Below are positions 1 through 10,019 of a stretch of DNA of 28,770 nt, in pieces; the first letter of the stretch is position 1, and every line of letters begins with the position of its first letter. Under the pieces are notes generated by a model. It saw nothing but the letters and a program-made list of their open reading frames with translations, was not told the origin of the DNA and did no database searches. The position numbers and the translations under genes are program-made. The stretch covers positions 697,885 to 726,654 of the forward strand of contig CM074807.1 of the NCBI GenBank assembly GCA_037447605.1, given 5' to 3'. Origin of the DNA: Zygnema circumcarinatum. Its lineage: Eukaryota > Streptophyta > Zygnematophyceae > Zygnematales > Zygnemataceae.

Positions 1-60
1 CCTCTCCCTCTCCCTCTCCCTCTCCCTCTCCCTCTCCCTTTCCCTCTCCCTCTCCCTCTC
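1..60. repeat. (CTCCCT)n microsatellite, left edge
   Basis: Perfect to near-perfect CTCCCT hexamers. On the coding (minus) strand of RPA2 this is a GAGGGA tract starting about 30 bases after the donor of exon 5, so it is intronic. Confidence 0.9.
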
Positions 61-89
61 CATGAGGGCCTGAAACAAGAAGTACGGAC

Positions 90-3035
90 CTCATGGAAAA
101 GGCTTGAATGCTCCGTTTCCCGTCGTACACGCGCAAATGCCCATACACTCTCAAGTACATGTTTTGTCTGCAAGTTCGCACTGCGCATCCTGCTCAGAAC
201 ATATCTCCGTTTTGAGCAAAGCCATCCGAAAAGCTTGACAAGTAAACCACTAGGAACTTGAACACATGATTTTCAAAGTTAATCACAGTTAAGTCAAAGT
301 TACGTTTTTTCCAGTGAAAATTGCAGATCATTCGATGCAGTTGTATGTTTTACCTGAAACTATTGAGGCGATTATGCTCGTCGATATCATTCTCCATCCT
401 GAAAAAAGCAAACTATATGCATGTAAGGTGCAAAATGTAGTATAAATCGGTATGTTTGAAGGATTTTTGAGTTCCAATATCATACAGATAACCAAAAAAG
501 AGTCAATAGAGTAAATAAATTGAGTAATAGAGAGATAGAGAATAGTATAGAGTAATTTTCCTTAGGGTTAAGGCATACTTGAACTCTATAGCAATTCAAT
601 CTCAAATTAAGAAATTCAAATCAAAAGCTCGCCGGCCACACGAGATTTCCTGCAACGGAGAAGAGGAGGAGAAGCGGACCACTGCTTGACGTCGACTGTT
701 CCCGTTCCGTCGTCGAGGACTAAAGTGGCGTCCGTCGACCGAACCTCGCGGGACAGCACGCGGCCGACGATGGTCACCTGCGGGAGAAGGAGAGGGAGAG
801 GGTTAGGGGGAGGGTGAGGGAGAGGGTGCGGGGGAGGGTGAGGGAGAGGGTGAGGGTGAGGGAGAGGGTGAGGGGGAGGGTGAGGGAGAGGGTGAGGGAG
901 AGGGTGAGGAAGAGGGAGAGCGAGAGAGAGACGAGAGGTGGGAAAGAGAGACAGAGACAGAGAGAGAAAGGAGAGAGACAGAGAGGGGGAGAGGGAGCGA
1001 GAGAGAGAGCCCAAGGAAGGGGTTAGGGGTCAAGGGTTTAGGGTTGAGTGACAAAGGGCTAAGGTTTAGGGTTTAGGGTAAGGGTTTAGGGTTAAAGGTT
1101 TAGGGTTTAGGGGTTTAGGGTTTAGGGTTTACGGTTTAGGGTTTCGGGTTATGGGTTTTAGGTTAAGGGTTTTGGGTTCAAGGGTTTAGGGTTAAAGGGT
1201 TTAAAGGTTTCCGGGTTAAACCGAACCCGAAAAAGTTTAAACCCAAAGAAGCTCGTAAGGTTATAAAGTTTTAGGGTTTAAGGGTTTAAGGGTTAAGAGT
1301 TTTGGGTTGTGATATTTTCGGGTTAACAAACACAAAGTGCAACCTGGTCGTTAGCAAACCCAACAGACTGAATCCATCGAATTCAAGAACAACGGTGCAG
1401 AAACCAAAGACCAAAACCCAAAACCCAAAACCCCAAAACCGGACAAACCTAAACTCTGAAGACATGAGCATCCCTCAAACCACAAACAACTCTACGAAGC
1501 CTGAACTCTCGATTACCCTTGAAACCTAAAATTCCTAAACCCCTAAAACCCTAAGCCGTAAACCCTAAACCCAAAATCCTACACCCGAAACCCTTCATCT
1601 TAAACCCTGAACCCTACGCATAAAACCCTGAACCTTAAGCATAAAACTATACACCCCCTAAACCCTAGACCCCCTAAACCCTGACCCCCCTAATACCTTT
1701 AGCCTAAACCCTTAACCCTGAACCCTGAACCCCCTAAACCCTGAACCCCCTAGACCCTAAAAACCTCCTAAACACCCTAAACCCAAAACCGTGAACCCTG
1801 AACCCTAACCCCCCTGAACCCCCTGAACCCCCTGAACCTTGAACCTGAATCCTAAAGTCCCTGAACCCTGAACCCTGAACCCTAACCCCCCTAAACCCTA
1901 AACCGTGAACCCTGAACCCTAAACTCTAGCCCTCCTGAAATCCTTGAACCCTAACCCCCCTGAACCCCCTGAACCCCCTGAACCCTAACCCACCTGACCC
2001 CCTTGAACCCTAACCCCCCTGAACCCCCTGAACCCCCTGAACCCCCTAAACCCTAACCCCCCTGAACCCTACTCTTCCTAACCCCCCTAAACCCTAGCCC
2101 CACTTAACCCTTACCCCCCTGAACCCCCTGAAGCCTACCCCCCTGAACCCCCTGAACCCTAACCCCCCGAATCCCCTGAACCCTAAACCCTAAACCCCCT
2201 AAACCCTAACTCCACTTAACCCTAACCCCCCTGAACCCCCTGAGCCCTAAACACCCTGAACCCTAAACCCCCTGAACCCCCTGAACCCCCTGAACCTTAA
2301 CCTTCCTGAACCCTAATCCCCCTGAACCCTAAACCCCCGAACCCCCTGAACCCTAAACTCTAACCCCCCTAAACCCTAACCCCTCTTAACCCTAACTCCC
2401 CTGAACCCCCTGAGCCCTAACCCCCCTGAACTCTCTGAACCCTAACACCCCCGCGGCCCCCCGCCAGTCCAACGCGCTCACGGTGGTGACGATCTGGCCG
2501 TGCACGAGGAGGCCCTCCTCCCCCGGCCCCGCCTGCAGGCCGATCTGCCGCACGGTCAGGGGCCACATGCCCGCGCTGGAGGCCGACCCCGCTCCCCCCT
2601 GCAGCCCACCGCCCAGGGAATGAATGAATTCAAGCAATGAAGGAGGCAAGGATTCTAAGAAGAAACAATAAAGTGGAGAAAAAACGGCGCAAAAAAAAAA
2701 GGAAAATGAGAGGTGAAGATGAAGATATGACTAAGAAGAGGCCAAGTGGGTGACTAGTGAAAGTCATGGACGAAGAAGGGAAAGAAAGGGAAAATCAAAC
2801 GGAAAATTTGAAGCGGATCCCTGACAAAACGACTAAAACTATAAGGTCAATGAATGCCTGAATACGGTCCATATTTGCTGACCTTGAACCCTGAACCCCC
2901 GGAGCCGCCATGGTCCCCCCCTCCCCCCCCGCCGGGCATAAACCCTCCGCCCGCGAACTGGCTCGCGCCGCCATGGCCGCCATCGCCACCATAGCCCCCT
3001 CCCCCGCCATAGCTCTCGTTGCCTCCGCCATACAT
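90..3035 (-). CDS. RPA2: Replication protein A 32 kDa subunit (RPA2/RPA32), 5' part, five exons, continues off the left edge
   Basis: RPA2 is the middle subunit of the heterotrimeric single-stranded DNA-binding complex used in nuclear replication and repair. Minus-strand exons: 3035-2883, 2598-2482, 777-680, 398-354, 167-90. Each junction is GT-AG and phase-compatible (0, 0, 2, 2), giving 163 codons so far. Residues 1-51 are the Gly-rich N-terminus (starts MYGGGNESYGGGGG), the usual phosphorylated tail of the family. The OB fold follows: WPLTVRQI, LLVHGQIVTT, VTIVGRVLSREV, LVLDDGTGTVDVKQW, then NMYLRVYGHLRVYDGKRSI and QAFSMR, matching the canonical order of RPA32 beta strands. Exon 4 (MENDIDEHNRLNSF) fills the variable loop. 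The C-terminal winged helix is missing because the gene runs past base 1. Donors are GTCAGC, GTGAGC, GTCCGC, GTAAAA and GTCCGT, so two are unusual. The alternative reading, exon 3 running to a stop at 616, would cut the OB fold and is less likely. Family assignment is secure; exon 4 is the least certain exon. Confidence 0.9.
785..1018. repeat. GA-rich microsatellite (CT-rich on the RPA2 strand)
   Basis: Units of GAGGGTGAGG and GAGAGG. Read on the minus strand it is a C/T tract of over 200 bases ending at the CAG acceptor of RPA2 exon 3, where it doubles as a giant polypyrimidine tract. Open frames over it are translations of the repeat. Confidence 0.85.
1020..2450. repeat. Degenerate telomere-like array filling RPA2 intron 2
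   Basis: Bases 1020-1310 carry TTTAGGG-type units; about 1310-1500 is a less repetitive core with an AAAACCC-rich tail; 1510-2450 carries CCCTAAA and the 10-base variant CCCCCTGAAC in the opposite orientation. The array fills most of the 1.7 kb intron between RPA2 exons 3 and 2. It contains no believable coding sequence. Confidence 0.9.
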
Positions 3036-3055
3036 CGGGGCAGATTTGCAAATTT

Positions 3056-3080
3056 CTATATATATATATATTTTTTTTTC
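3056..3080 (-). promoter_or_regulatory. TATA-like AT run upstream of RPA2
   Basis: An alternating TA run followed by a T tract lies about 20-45 bases upstream of the RPA2 start codon, read on the minus strand. It could be a TATA box with a very short 5' UTR. A plain AT microsatellite is equally possible because no transcription start is visible. Confidence 0.3.
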
Positions 3081-3420
3081 AAAAGTGAAATCAAAGAAAG
3101 GGAACAGAAAAAAAAAAGCCGCGCCTGAGGCAGTTTAAGGAAAGCTTAAGAAACGGTGATCCTAAACCCTAATGTCCGGCCGAGGGAGGAGGGGTTTAAG
3201 GCTTATCCCCTGCAAGCCTCAAGTGCAGCTGAAGCAAGCACAGCCAATGGAGGGGATTACGGGCTCGGACCAAAATGGAAATAAAAATTTGAACAGCGAA
3301 ATTTGGCGCGAAAAAAAAGGCGGGAACGGACTATCGTCAAGGAAAATTTCGATTTGCGCGACCTTCCATGTTGGGAAATCTGTTAAATTTGAACTGGTAA
3401 CAATAAGTAGATGACGTGGA

Positions 3421-3462
3421 CCAATCACAGATAAGAAGATAGGACAAAGTGCTTACGTGGCA
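3421..3462 (+). repeat. 42-base dispersed repeat, copy 1
   Basis: CCAATCACAG, 11 variable bases, GGACAAAG, one variable base, then GCTTACGTGGCA. The same blocks with the same spacing recur at 21573-21614 in an intron of the protease gene. It may be a mobile-element fragment or a shared regulatory module. Confidence 0.7.
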
Positions 3463-4202
3463 TCCCAAACCTTGGAGGTACAGCTGACCGGGGAAAGTTG
3501 CACCGCCCGAACCCAAAATATGGCCCGCGATTGGCCCGTTTTGTCCAGGGCAGCGAGCCTCAAATTTTCAAAAATTGAGAGGCGCATGTGACGTGGCAGA
3601 CATATGCTGTAGACTGCGGTCGAACGGCGGCTGTAACTGGAGAGCATGGCAAGAGGCTACTACTCGTTCTGAAGGTTGCCAACCATTGGACGAAACCAGG
3701 GCTGCCAATCATTGGCAATGGTTCAAACCGGATTCAAGTTGTATCCGCTCTGTAATGGTCAAGGCGCGCCCTCTCTGTCGTAGGGGAGAGGGGCGGGATA
3801 TCGAACTTCTAAAGCCGAGGACTGCTTCTCAAGTAATGTTGGGAGCGGTTCCAACCGTTGGCAATGTTTGCGCACATACAGTTCCATGGTTGCCTACGGT
3901 TGCCAATGGCTACGAGCCATTCATTGGCTTCAGACCGAGCGCGCCATTGGCGTTGGTCCTCTCGCCTCCACGCTCGGGTGCTGGTGACCGTCCGATGGCC
4001 TCCTGTCCGCGCCTCCACGCCACGTGGCCCACATCGGCGCCCTCCGCGGCTGCTCCTGGCTATGTTGTTGTTGTTGCTCCTAGAGCCATGTTGTTGTTGT
4101 TGTTCGGCCTGGAAGCAAAGTTTCGCTCGTGGCTCTTGTCCTTGGGTCCTAAGTCCTTCGTAGCCGGTTCCTCGTGGTTCCCCATGTTGTCCATGTCAAA
4201 TG

Positions 4203-4318
4203 TCCACGACCACGCCCATGACCATGACCATGACTATGACCATGACCATGACCATGACCATGACCATGACCATGACCATGTGCATGTCCATGGCATGGCA
4301 TGGCATGGCCATGGCGAG
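4203..4318. repeat. CATG-rich tandem repeat (CATGAC hexamers then CATGG pentamers)
   Basis: About a dozen CATGAC units, followed by CATGTGCATGTC and then CATGG pentamers. It is intergenic. Open frames across it give His-Asp, Met-Thr or His-Gly runs only. Confidence 0.9.
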
Positions 4319-5540
4319 GCCACAACGCCAGATCCATGCGGATCCCTTGTCACAGGAAAGACAAAATCGTGCTCAAACATCCGAATTTTGTCCGATCAGA
4401 AGACTGATCGCTACGTGGCACGCGCTGAATGGTCTATCGCTGCGGACAAGCATCTCGTGGCTCACAAAAAAAAGGTTTTTTTTTTTTTGTCTTACCGTAT
4501 GTCGTTTGGCCGTATGCGTGGCTGTCGGTCAGGCGCTCTGGGAAAAAGGATTACAATAAACGACAAAATATCCGGACCCAAAAAGCCGGCAGATTATGTC
4601 CGCGCCAGCTCGGCCGCCAGGTCAACCTGCAATTGCCGACAAGATAGCGTATTTTTTGCCAGCTCGACTGAAAACTGTCAGTTTTGTCGCGAAACGTAGA
4701 ATTCCCCGAAACATCGAGCGCCGACAAACGCGGGTCCCCTCGTACGGCCGGTTCTCCGTTAGTCGTTTGTAATGCCGTACAGTTGAAATAGTCCGTACAC
4801 ACTATTCTGGATTTTTTTCAGGCTGCCAGCGCGCCACGCGTCACATATGCGAGTCTTTCACGCGAGTCCGTCCAATTTTTACCGTACGGTTTGTGTCGTT
4901 ATCAACGGAATCGACAAATCGACAAAGCCCGTACAGTGCAGTGAATCAAATTGGTACCTCTTTCGTACAGTCATTTCGTACTATAATACTCGAGAAATAG
5001 AACAAAATGGGACTGCGGAGCGAATCGGTGACTGCCACGTAGCCACATTATGATGATGGAGACTGTACGGTGAGACCGATGCGGCACGCCGGACAAAAGT
5101 GCGCCGACACGGCCAACTTGCCGCTGCGGGCGGTGGGCGGCGTAAATTCTGGCGGCGCTGAGGGAGGCCGTTGGTCCACGTGGTCGGTTACGGCGGCTCG
5201 GCTCCCATTACCCCATTTAACTCCCACCACCAAAAAATCCCCATAAATTTAAGTTTTTTTTTGTTTGAAAAAAGAAATAGGCGCCTCCCATTCTGAATCG
5301 ATCCCATCGCCGCCGTTCAGACCGTCCGATACGCCATTGGTCAAAAATAAATTTTTGTGTCCCTCAAAAATATTTCCAAAAATAATCCTCAACAAGTCTC
5401 CAATTTTTCCTCGTCGTATCTCCTAAACCAATTAGAGCCCCGTTTTGTCCGCCCACCGACCTACGCCCCTACGGTCTCCTTTCGTACGATTCTTTGTCAA
5501 CTTTTCGTACGTCCTTTAAAAGCTCCGCGCATTCCGGGCT

Positions 5541-5670
5541 GTGTCCGTATGGTGTCCGTACGGCCCGCGCCGCGGGCGGGCCGAAGCGGCCAATCGGCGC
5601 GGCGGCGCTGAAGGGGTCCGTCGCTCTGGCCCGGCCGTACAATAATGACGTGGTCCGTACGGCACCGACC
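5541..5670. promoter_or_regulatory. Cluster of TGTCCGTAC / CCGTACGG motifs
   Basis: GTGTCCGTA at 5541 is followed by GGTGTCCGTAC at 5551-5561, and further CCGTAC and TCCGTACGG copies lie up to 5665. The same 11-mer forms an inverted pair upstream of the minus-strand secreted gene at 27641-27723. The position, about 500 bases upstream of a putative start at 6165, suits a cis-element, but function is inference. Confidence 0.4.
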
Positions 5671-5727
5671 AGGTCCGCCCGCCTGGTTTTGCGGGCGGAC
5701 TTCTCGCGCCGCTCCGCCGCGGACGGG

Positions 5728-6000
5728 AGGAGACGGAGGGAGAGAGCGAGTGTGCGGGAGAGGGAGAGAGGGAGAGGGGGCGAGAGGGAGGGCTAAAGGG
5801 AGGGGAACTGTGGGAGAGGGAGGGAGGGAGGGAGGGAGGGAGGGAGGGAGGGAGAGTGAGTGAGAGGAGAGAGGATAAGGGTAACTAAAGGGAGTAGGGT
5901 GGGAGAGGGAGGGAGGGAGGGGGGAAAGTGGGAGGCCGAGGGAGAACTAAAGATAGAGGGAGAGTGCAAGAGAGAGAAAGGGAGGGAGAGAGGGAGGGAG
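5728..6000. repeat. GGGA/GAGAGG microsatellite tract
   Basis: Purine-rich repeats including about ten consecutive GGGA units near 5815-5855. They probably lie in the 5' flank or 5' UTR of the following gene. A perfect donor-like GAG|GTAAGC ends the tract at 6001. Confidence 0.8.
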
Positions 6001-6164
6001 GTAAGCGTGGCATGGCACGGCTGTGCCTGCTACGAACGGCATTCACGCGGGAAGGGCGAGGGCGGAGCGGCCAATTGGAGGACAAGGAGACTGACACGTG
6101 GCGGCCTGTGAGTGGGCAAGAGGGCGGGAGGCGCGGTGAGGGGCGGTCCCTCCTGCAGCTCTCC

Positions 6165-6739
6165 ATGGGGTACTTGGCGGGCCTGGAGGCGGAAGCTTCC
6201 GGGAACCAGCTGGGCCGAGTGGAGGGAGGGGGCTACGAGAGGGAGGCCACCTCTTGGATTCTGAGGAGGACCGTGGAGGCGACACGTGGAAGCAGTGAGG
6301 GGAGGAGGGAGGGAGGGGGAGGAGGGACGAGAGAGGGGGGCAGTGGTAGAGTGCGGGAGGGGGGAGTGGAGGGAGAGGAGGGAAGGGTGGGAGGAGAGAG
6401 AGGGAGCGGGAGAGAGAGGCTGAGGAGGTCCGGGTCTGCACAGAGTGCGCCGGATTTCCTTCGTAGGGAGTCTTTGGCTGCCACATTGGAGAGATCGACG
6501 TCGACAAATAGTGCTCCGACGGAAGGAGTGAGAGAGGGGGAGGAGGGTGAGATGGAGGGAGAGGGAAGAGTGGCAGAGAGTGGGAGAGAAGGAGAGGGAG
6601 AGTTGGGGGTAGAGTGGGAGGAAGATGGAGACGAAGTTAGAGAGAGAAAAAACGTGAGTGCGTTTACTTTGCCGAGGAGATGGATGCCGACCGAGAAATG
6701 GATGCTCTCTGAACAGGTTTGTGGAATGCATGCATGCAT

Positions 6740-6794
<55 letters not shown>

Positions 6795-7348
6795 TGCATG
6801 CATGCTTCGGTTTCCCCTCGTACTTTTGTTCTTAGTGGTTTCTTTAAGTCTTTAAGGTTTTGTCCCCACTTTAAGGGTCTGATTCATTTTGTTTTGGGTC
6901 TGTAAGAGGTCCAAGGTCGTTACTAGATCGTTTTGCGCATTTTAAGTTTTGGGTTGCTTGATCTTTGAATGTTTTAGTTTTGGGTGTTCAATGGGTTTTT
7001 GAGCCCCCTTCTGTTAGCGGTAATTTTGGTCTTCCAGGGTTTAGGGCTTAAGCATTGTCGGCTTGAGGTTGTCAAATCTTCTTCCGTTTCTGATCCTTTC
7101 TGAATTTGACTTTGGTTTGTTATTTGGCTTTGATCTGGTTCTTGAATCCCTTGTGGGTTGGGTCGAGTTTTTGACTCTACCACTGACTTCTTTCCCTATT
7201 GTTTCTTCGGAATGATTTAACTTAAACTTTACTTTCAATTTTATAAACGTTGAGTTAATTTTCCTATTCACTCAATAGATATGTTGGAAGAATGGCGCTT
7301 AATTATGTTTATGCTCATCTTGTGGAGGACTATCCGGACCAGTTGAGC

Positions 7349-7434
<86 letters not shown>

Positions 7435-7723
7435 GAGAGAGGTGTTCCTTGACGACCTCCTGACCTGCCTATTCCATCCCCTACCGCCCTAAACGCAGGA
7501 GGCCCTGAAGACGTCGAGCATGTTCGACAGCGAGCACTTGGCCGGGAAGATCGCGTCCATCGAATCCAAGATCCAACGGCTCCAGGCGAAGCGCGCGAAG
7601 TACCTCGCGCAGGCCGCGCTCCTCGAGCGGCACAAGGCCAAGCTCGCGGGGCCCATCACCTGGGGGGCGCCCGCCGCCACGTGGCAGCCGCCGGCGCGAG
7701 CCCACGCCTTGCAGGACCGCTAG
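6165..7723 (+). CDS. Tentative two-exon gene for a basic protein with a C-terminal coiled coil
   Basis: Exons 6165-6716 and 7499-7723 join in phase 0 (GAACAG|GTTTGT ... ACGCAG|GAG), giving 258 codons ending at TAG. The start ATG is chosen because it sits just after a strong acceptor (tcctgcag, 6158) that pairs with a consensus donor at 6001, implying a 5' UTR intron; in-frame ATGs at 5928 and 6012 are alternatives. The N-terminal part reads MGYLAGLEAEASGNQLG, then Gly/Glu/Arg low complexity from GA microsatellites, then a Ser/Arg stretch (LRRSGSAQSAPDFLRRES), then TLPRRWMPTEKWMLSEQ. The second exon (EHLAGKIASIESKIQRLQAK and on) is a clear amphipathic helix, probably a coiled coil. PTEKW recalls the SKWDDAEKW motif of plant remorin-like proteins, but the match is too weak to name. 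Support is the in-frame join and the non-repeat islands; the low-complexity middle might hide another intron. Confidence 0.5.
6727..6806. repeat. (GA)n tract flanked by GCATGCAT palindromes
   Basis: About 25 GA units bounded on both sides by ATGCATGCATGCAT runs, so the flanks are mutually complementary. It sits 10 bases after the donor of the coiled-coil gene intron. Confidence 0.9.
7347..7441. repeat. (GA)n microsatellite in the intron of the coiled-coil gene
   Basis: Over 40 GA dinucleotides with two interruptions, within intron 6717-7498. The plus-strand frame starting at 7292 and crossing it cannot be joined in phase to either exon and is treated as intronic. Confidence 0.9.
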
Positions 7724-7738
7724 GAGGGCGGCCATGGA

Positions 7739-7873
7739 CTGTCGGGGAGGGAGGGGGGAGGGAGGGGGAGGGAGGGAGGGGGAGGGAGGGTGGGGGGAGG
7801 GAGGGGAGGGAGGGGGAGGGAGGGGAGGGAGGGGGAGGGAGGGGGAGGGAGGGAGGGGGGAGGGGGGAGGGTG
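7739..7873. repeat. GGGAGG microsatellite after the coiled-coil gene
   Basis: Purine tract of GGGA, GGGGGA and GGGAGG units starting about 15 bases after the TAG stop; probably 3' UTR or spacer. Confidence 0.85.
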
Positions 7874-8393
7874 TTCAACAATGGGGGGCTGCGAGAAACC
7901 TGAACTCAAAGGAGGAGGTGGATATGATTAAGAAGCTAAGAAGAAACTAATACTGGATTGGGGAGAGAGAGAGAGTGAGAGAGAGAGAGAGGATGGGAGA
8001 GACGTGGAGGAGAAAGGAGGAGGGGAAGGGGGAGAGGTGGTAGTAGTACAATTGTGAAGTATTCATTTTGATCTATGGGTGAGGTGAGGTATTCAATTGC
8101 GCAAGTCTTCCGAAAGAGGGAAAGAAGAGTCCTTTTGGGTTCGGTAGTCACAGAAACGAGGAGGCTTCGATATGGGGGAAGTCGCTCATCGGTGACTCAA
8201 GTGACTGTAAATTTTTAACATATGCTCGTGTTAGTAGGGGACTGAGGGAGAGAGTCAGAGAGGTCCGTGGTTCGAACCCCAAAAGGATCACTCTTTAACC
8301 GCCAAACCATTTTTTGGCCTTTTTCGGGAGACTTGAGTAAAGGTGTAGGTTGTTGGATTAAAGGTTTTAGGGGTTTGGGTTTTAGGTTTTAAA

Positions 8394-8424
<31 letters not shown>

Positions 8425-8767
8425 TAGGGTTGGGGTATAGGCAGAGCACGGTTTGATGGTGGTAGTCTTATCTGATCTTTTTTCTTGGGGCATTGCTCTA
8501 CGGCGAGAGATTAAACTTAGCGAGAAAACGAGTCAGTGCCGACCTGATGAACCCTAATTGGCAGTGTGGTGCGGGAGGCCGACGGCTGGACATGGATAGA
8601 TGGATAAGCCCACCATGAAAGTATGTGTTGTTTCTATGAGCTAATACTTACAGTACACTCAAGTTCTGACACGTGTCCTGGGCGTGTTGTTGTGGAATGC
8701 TGCTAGCGCTCCATGTTGCTCCTCGTGCATGAGTACAACATTGTTCTCTCCTGTATGCTTAACGATG

Positions 8768-8902
8768 ATGACCCATGGCCATGGCCATGGCCATTGCCAT
8801 GGGTATGGGGTCATAGGGTTTTTGACATCTCACCATCCCATCAAGTCCTTGTTTTGCCCCGTGATGCAATGCCATGTCATGCCATGCCATGCCATGCAGC
8901 CT
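8768..8902. repeat. CATGGC / CATGC tandem repeats
   Basis: Two short CATG-based arrays, similar to the array at 4203-4318. Flanking ATGTTG and GTGGTTCCCCATGTTG-like words are also shared with the 4060-4200 region (compare 9225-9245), hinting at an old duplication. Confidence 0.7.
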
Positions 8903-10019
8903 ATCGGTCGGCGCCACGTCACGTTGATGGCGGGCGGCGGTCGCGCCACGTGGCCGCGTAACGGCGCAGTAACGGTCCCGCGGGTAGCTGGCGGTCGGCA
9001 GCGGCCGCGTGGTGACAAAACGTGCTTTTGTCGCGGCGTGAACGGGACAGCCCAAGTACGGACCGTCGGACAAAACGGTTCGACGGATCTGGCTACATGG
9101 GGGTTCCATGTGCGAAACATAGAGCTGCAGTTACAGTTACAGTAAATCTTTTTACGGCGCACAGCATGTGACTGTCAACGCCACCCGTTCGTCCCTAGAT
9201 CCATCCCTTTGTGAGCGGTTGGCTCTTCGTGGTTGCCCATGTTGTGCAAAAACCCCTGGTACCGTTCGGAAACCCAGAGGCTGCTTTCGCGGTAAGACTG
9301 CAGCAGACGCCTTTCATTAGCCACAATTATTCATGACTAAAATGTTTCTGTCAGGAATTCTGAGTCGAATCCACTGAAGCACAAACCAAAGAAGGTGGGG
9401 CACCACTCGTACTAAGGCATGAATGAGGCATGCATGGCAAGAAGTTGTGAGTGGGCCCATCCGCAGTCGACTCATAGAGTCCCTACCCGTCCTGCAACCG
9501 ACCAGCCTGCCTGCGGGTCTGTCCTCTCTTTGTACGGTAGTCCGCGGATACACAGTCGCAAGTGTGAACACTAGTTGTTAGGAACCGGACAATGGCATGG
9601 ATGGTGTGCATGCCGGACACGTTCGGACATTCGCACCGACATTTCCGCCACCATTCACCATGACGCACCGACATCCACCGACATCCACCGACATTTTATC
9701 GCCACGCCGCTTTGGGGCTCCTCGCAGTCGCGCGGCGGGGACTCGGAGGGAGCCCTCCAAGCGAGCTTTCGGGGGGGGCGGCCATGGCTCCCCCCCCCTC
9801 CCCCTCCGTGCCGCCATGGCTCGCCCTCCGCCCTCGCCATTCTCGGAGCACACGAGCTCAAACACACGGAAGTATGTCATTTCTAACCAACAGCACGTGT
9901 GCCCTTCTCATCCCTTCGACCTAATAATATCGCCCAAGGTCACTCTATTGCTGCGACCAACTATTTGAATAAAAAAATATCAATTTAATACATTTTTATT
10001 CCTTCAGGTTTTCCTGGAC

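Larger units (their letters stand above)
3036..5700. other. Intergenic/promoter region between RPA2 and the coiled-coil gene
   Basis: No believable gene is seen. The stretch holds CCAAT/ATTGG boxes (3421, 3530, 3680-3960), ACGTGGC G-box-like elements (3453, 3591, 4413, 5178), several CGTAC palindromes between 4740 and 5670, and a (CATGAC)n tandem. A plus-strand frame open over 3575-4699 has no domain, crosses the CATGAC array as a His-Asp repeat and is judged spurious. The features suit a divergent promoter region, or one with decayed repeats, rather than coding DNA. Confidence 0.5.
7724..10019. other. Spacer between the coiled-coil gene and the protease gene
   Basis: No gene is recognised. 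Contents: GGGA-type array 7739-7873, GA tract 7960-7995, a T tract 8395-8417, CATGGC repeats 8770-8800 and 8868-8900, G-box-like ACGTGGC at 8946, a short CACCGACAT repeat near 9655-9695, and an AT-rich stretch 9915-9995. A pyrimidine-rich acceptor (ccttcag, 10007) just before the protease ATG suggests a 5' UTR intron whose donor lies in this spacer. Confidence 0.5.

Noticed and set aside
616-679. RPA2 ending at the stop at 616 with tail RCRKSRVAGELLI
   Set aside because: This would delete the last OB-fold strands, whereas a donor at 679 joins in frame to two further exons with clear RPA32 sequence.
1020-2450. Window near a chromosome end because of telomere-like repeats
   Set aside because: The arrays are degenerate, interstitial, in both orientations and flanked by exons of the same gene; similar arrays recur throughout the window.
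3575-4699. Long plus-strand open frame of 374 codons
   Set aside because: No domain, no homology I recognise, and its centre is a translated CATGAC repeat; flanks are rich in promoter-like words. Treated as chance.
7292-7492. Extra exon MALNYVYAHLVEDYPDQ between the two coiled-coil exons
   Set aside because: Its frame cannot be joined in phase to either neighbouring exon, while the direct join of 6716 to 7499 is in frame; it may still be an alternative first exon.
8180-8310. Possible tRNA gene or tRNA-derived SINE around GTGGTTCGAACCCC (B-box-like)
   Set aside because: The T-stem pairs poorly, no acceptor stem partner or A box is found upstream, so a single B-box match is not enough.
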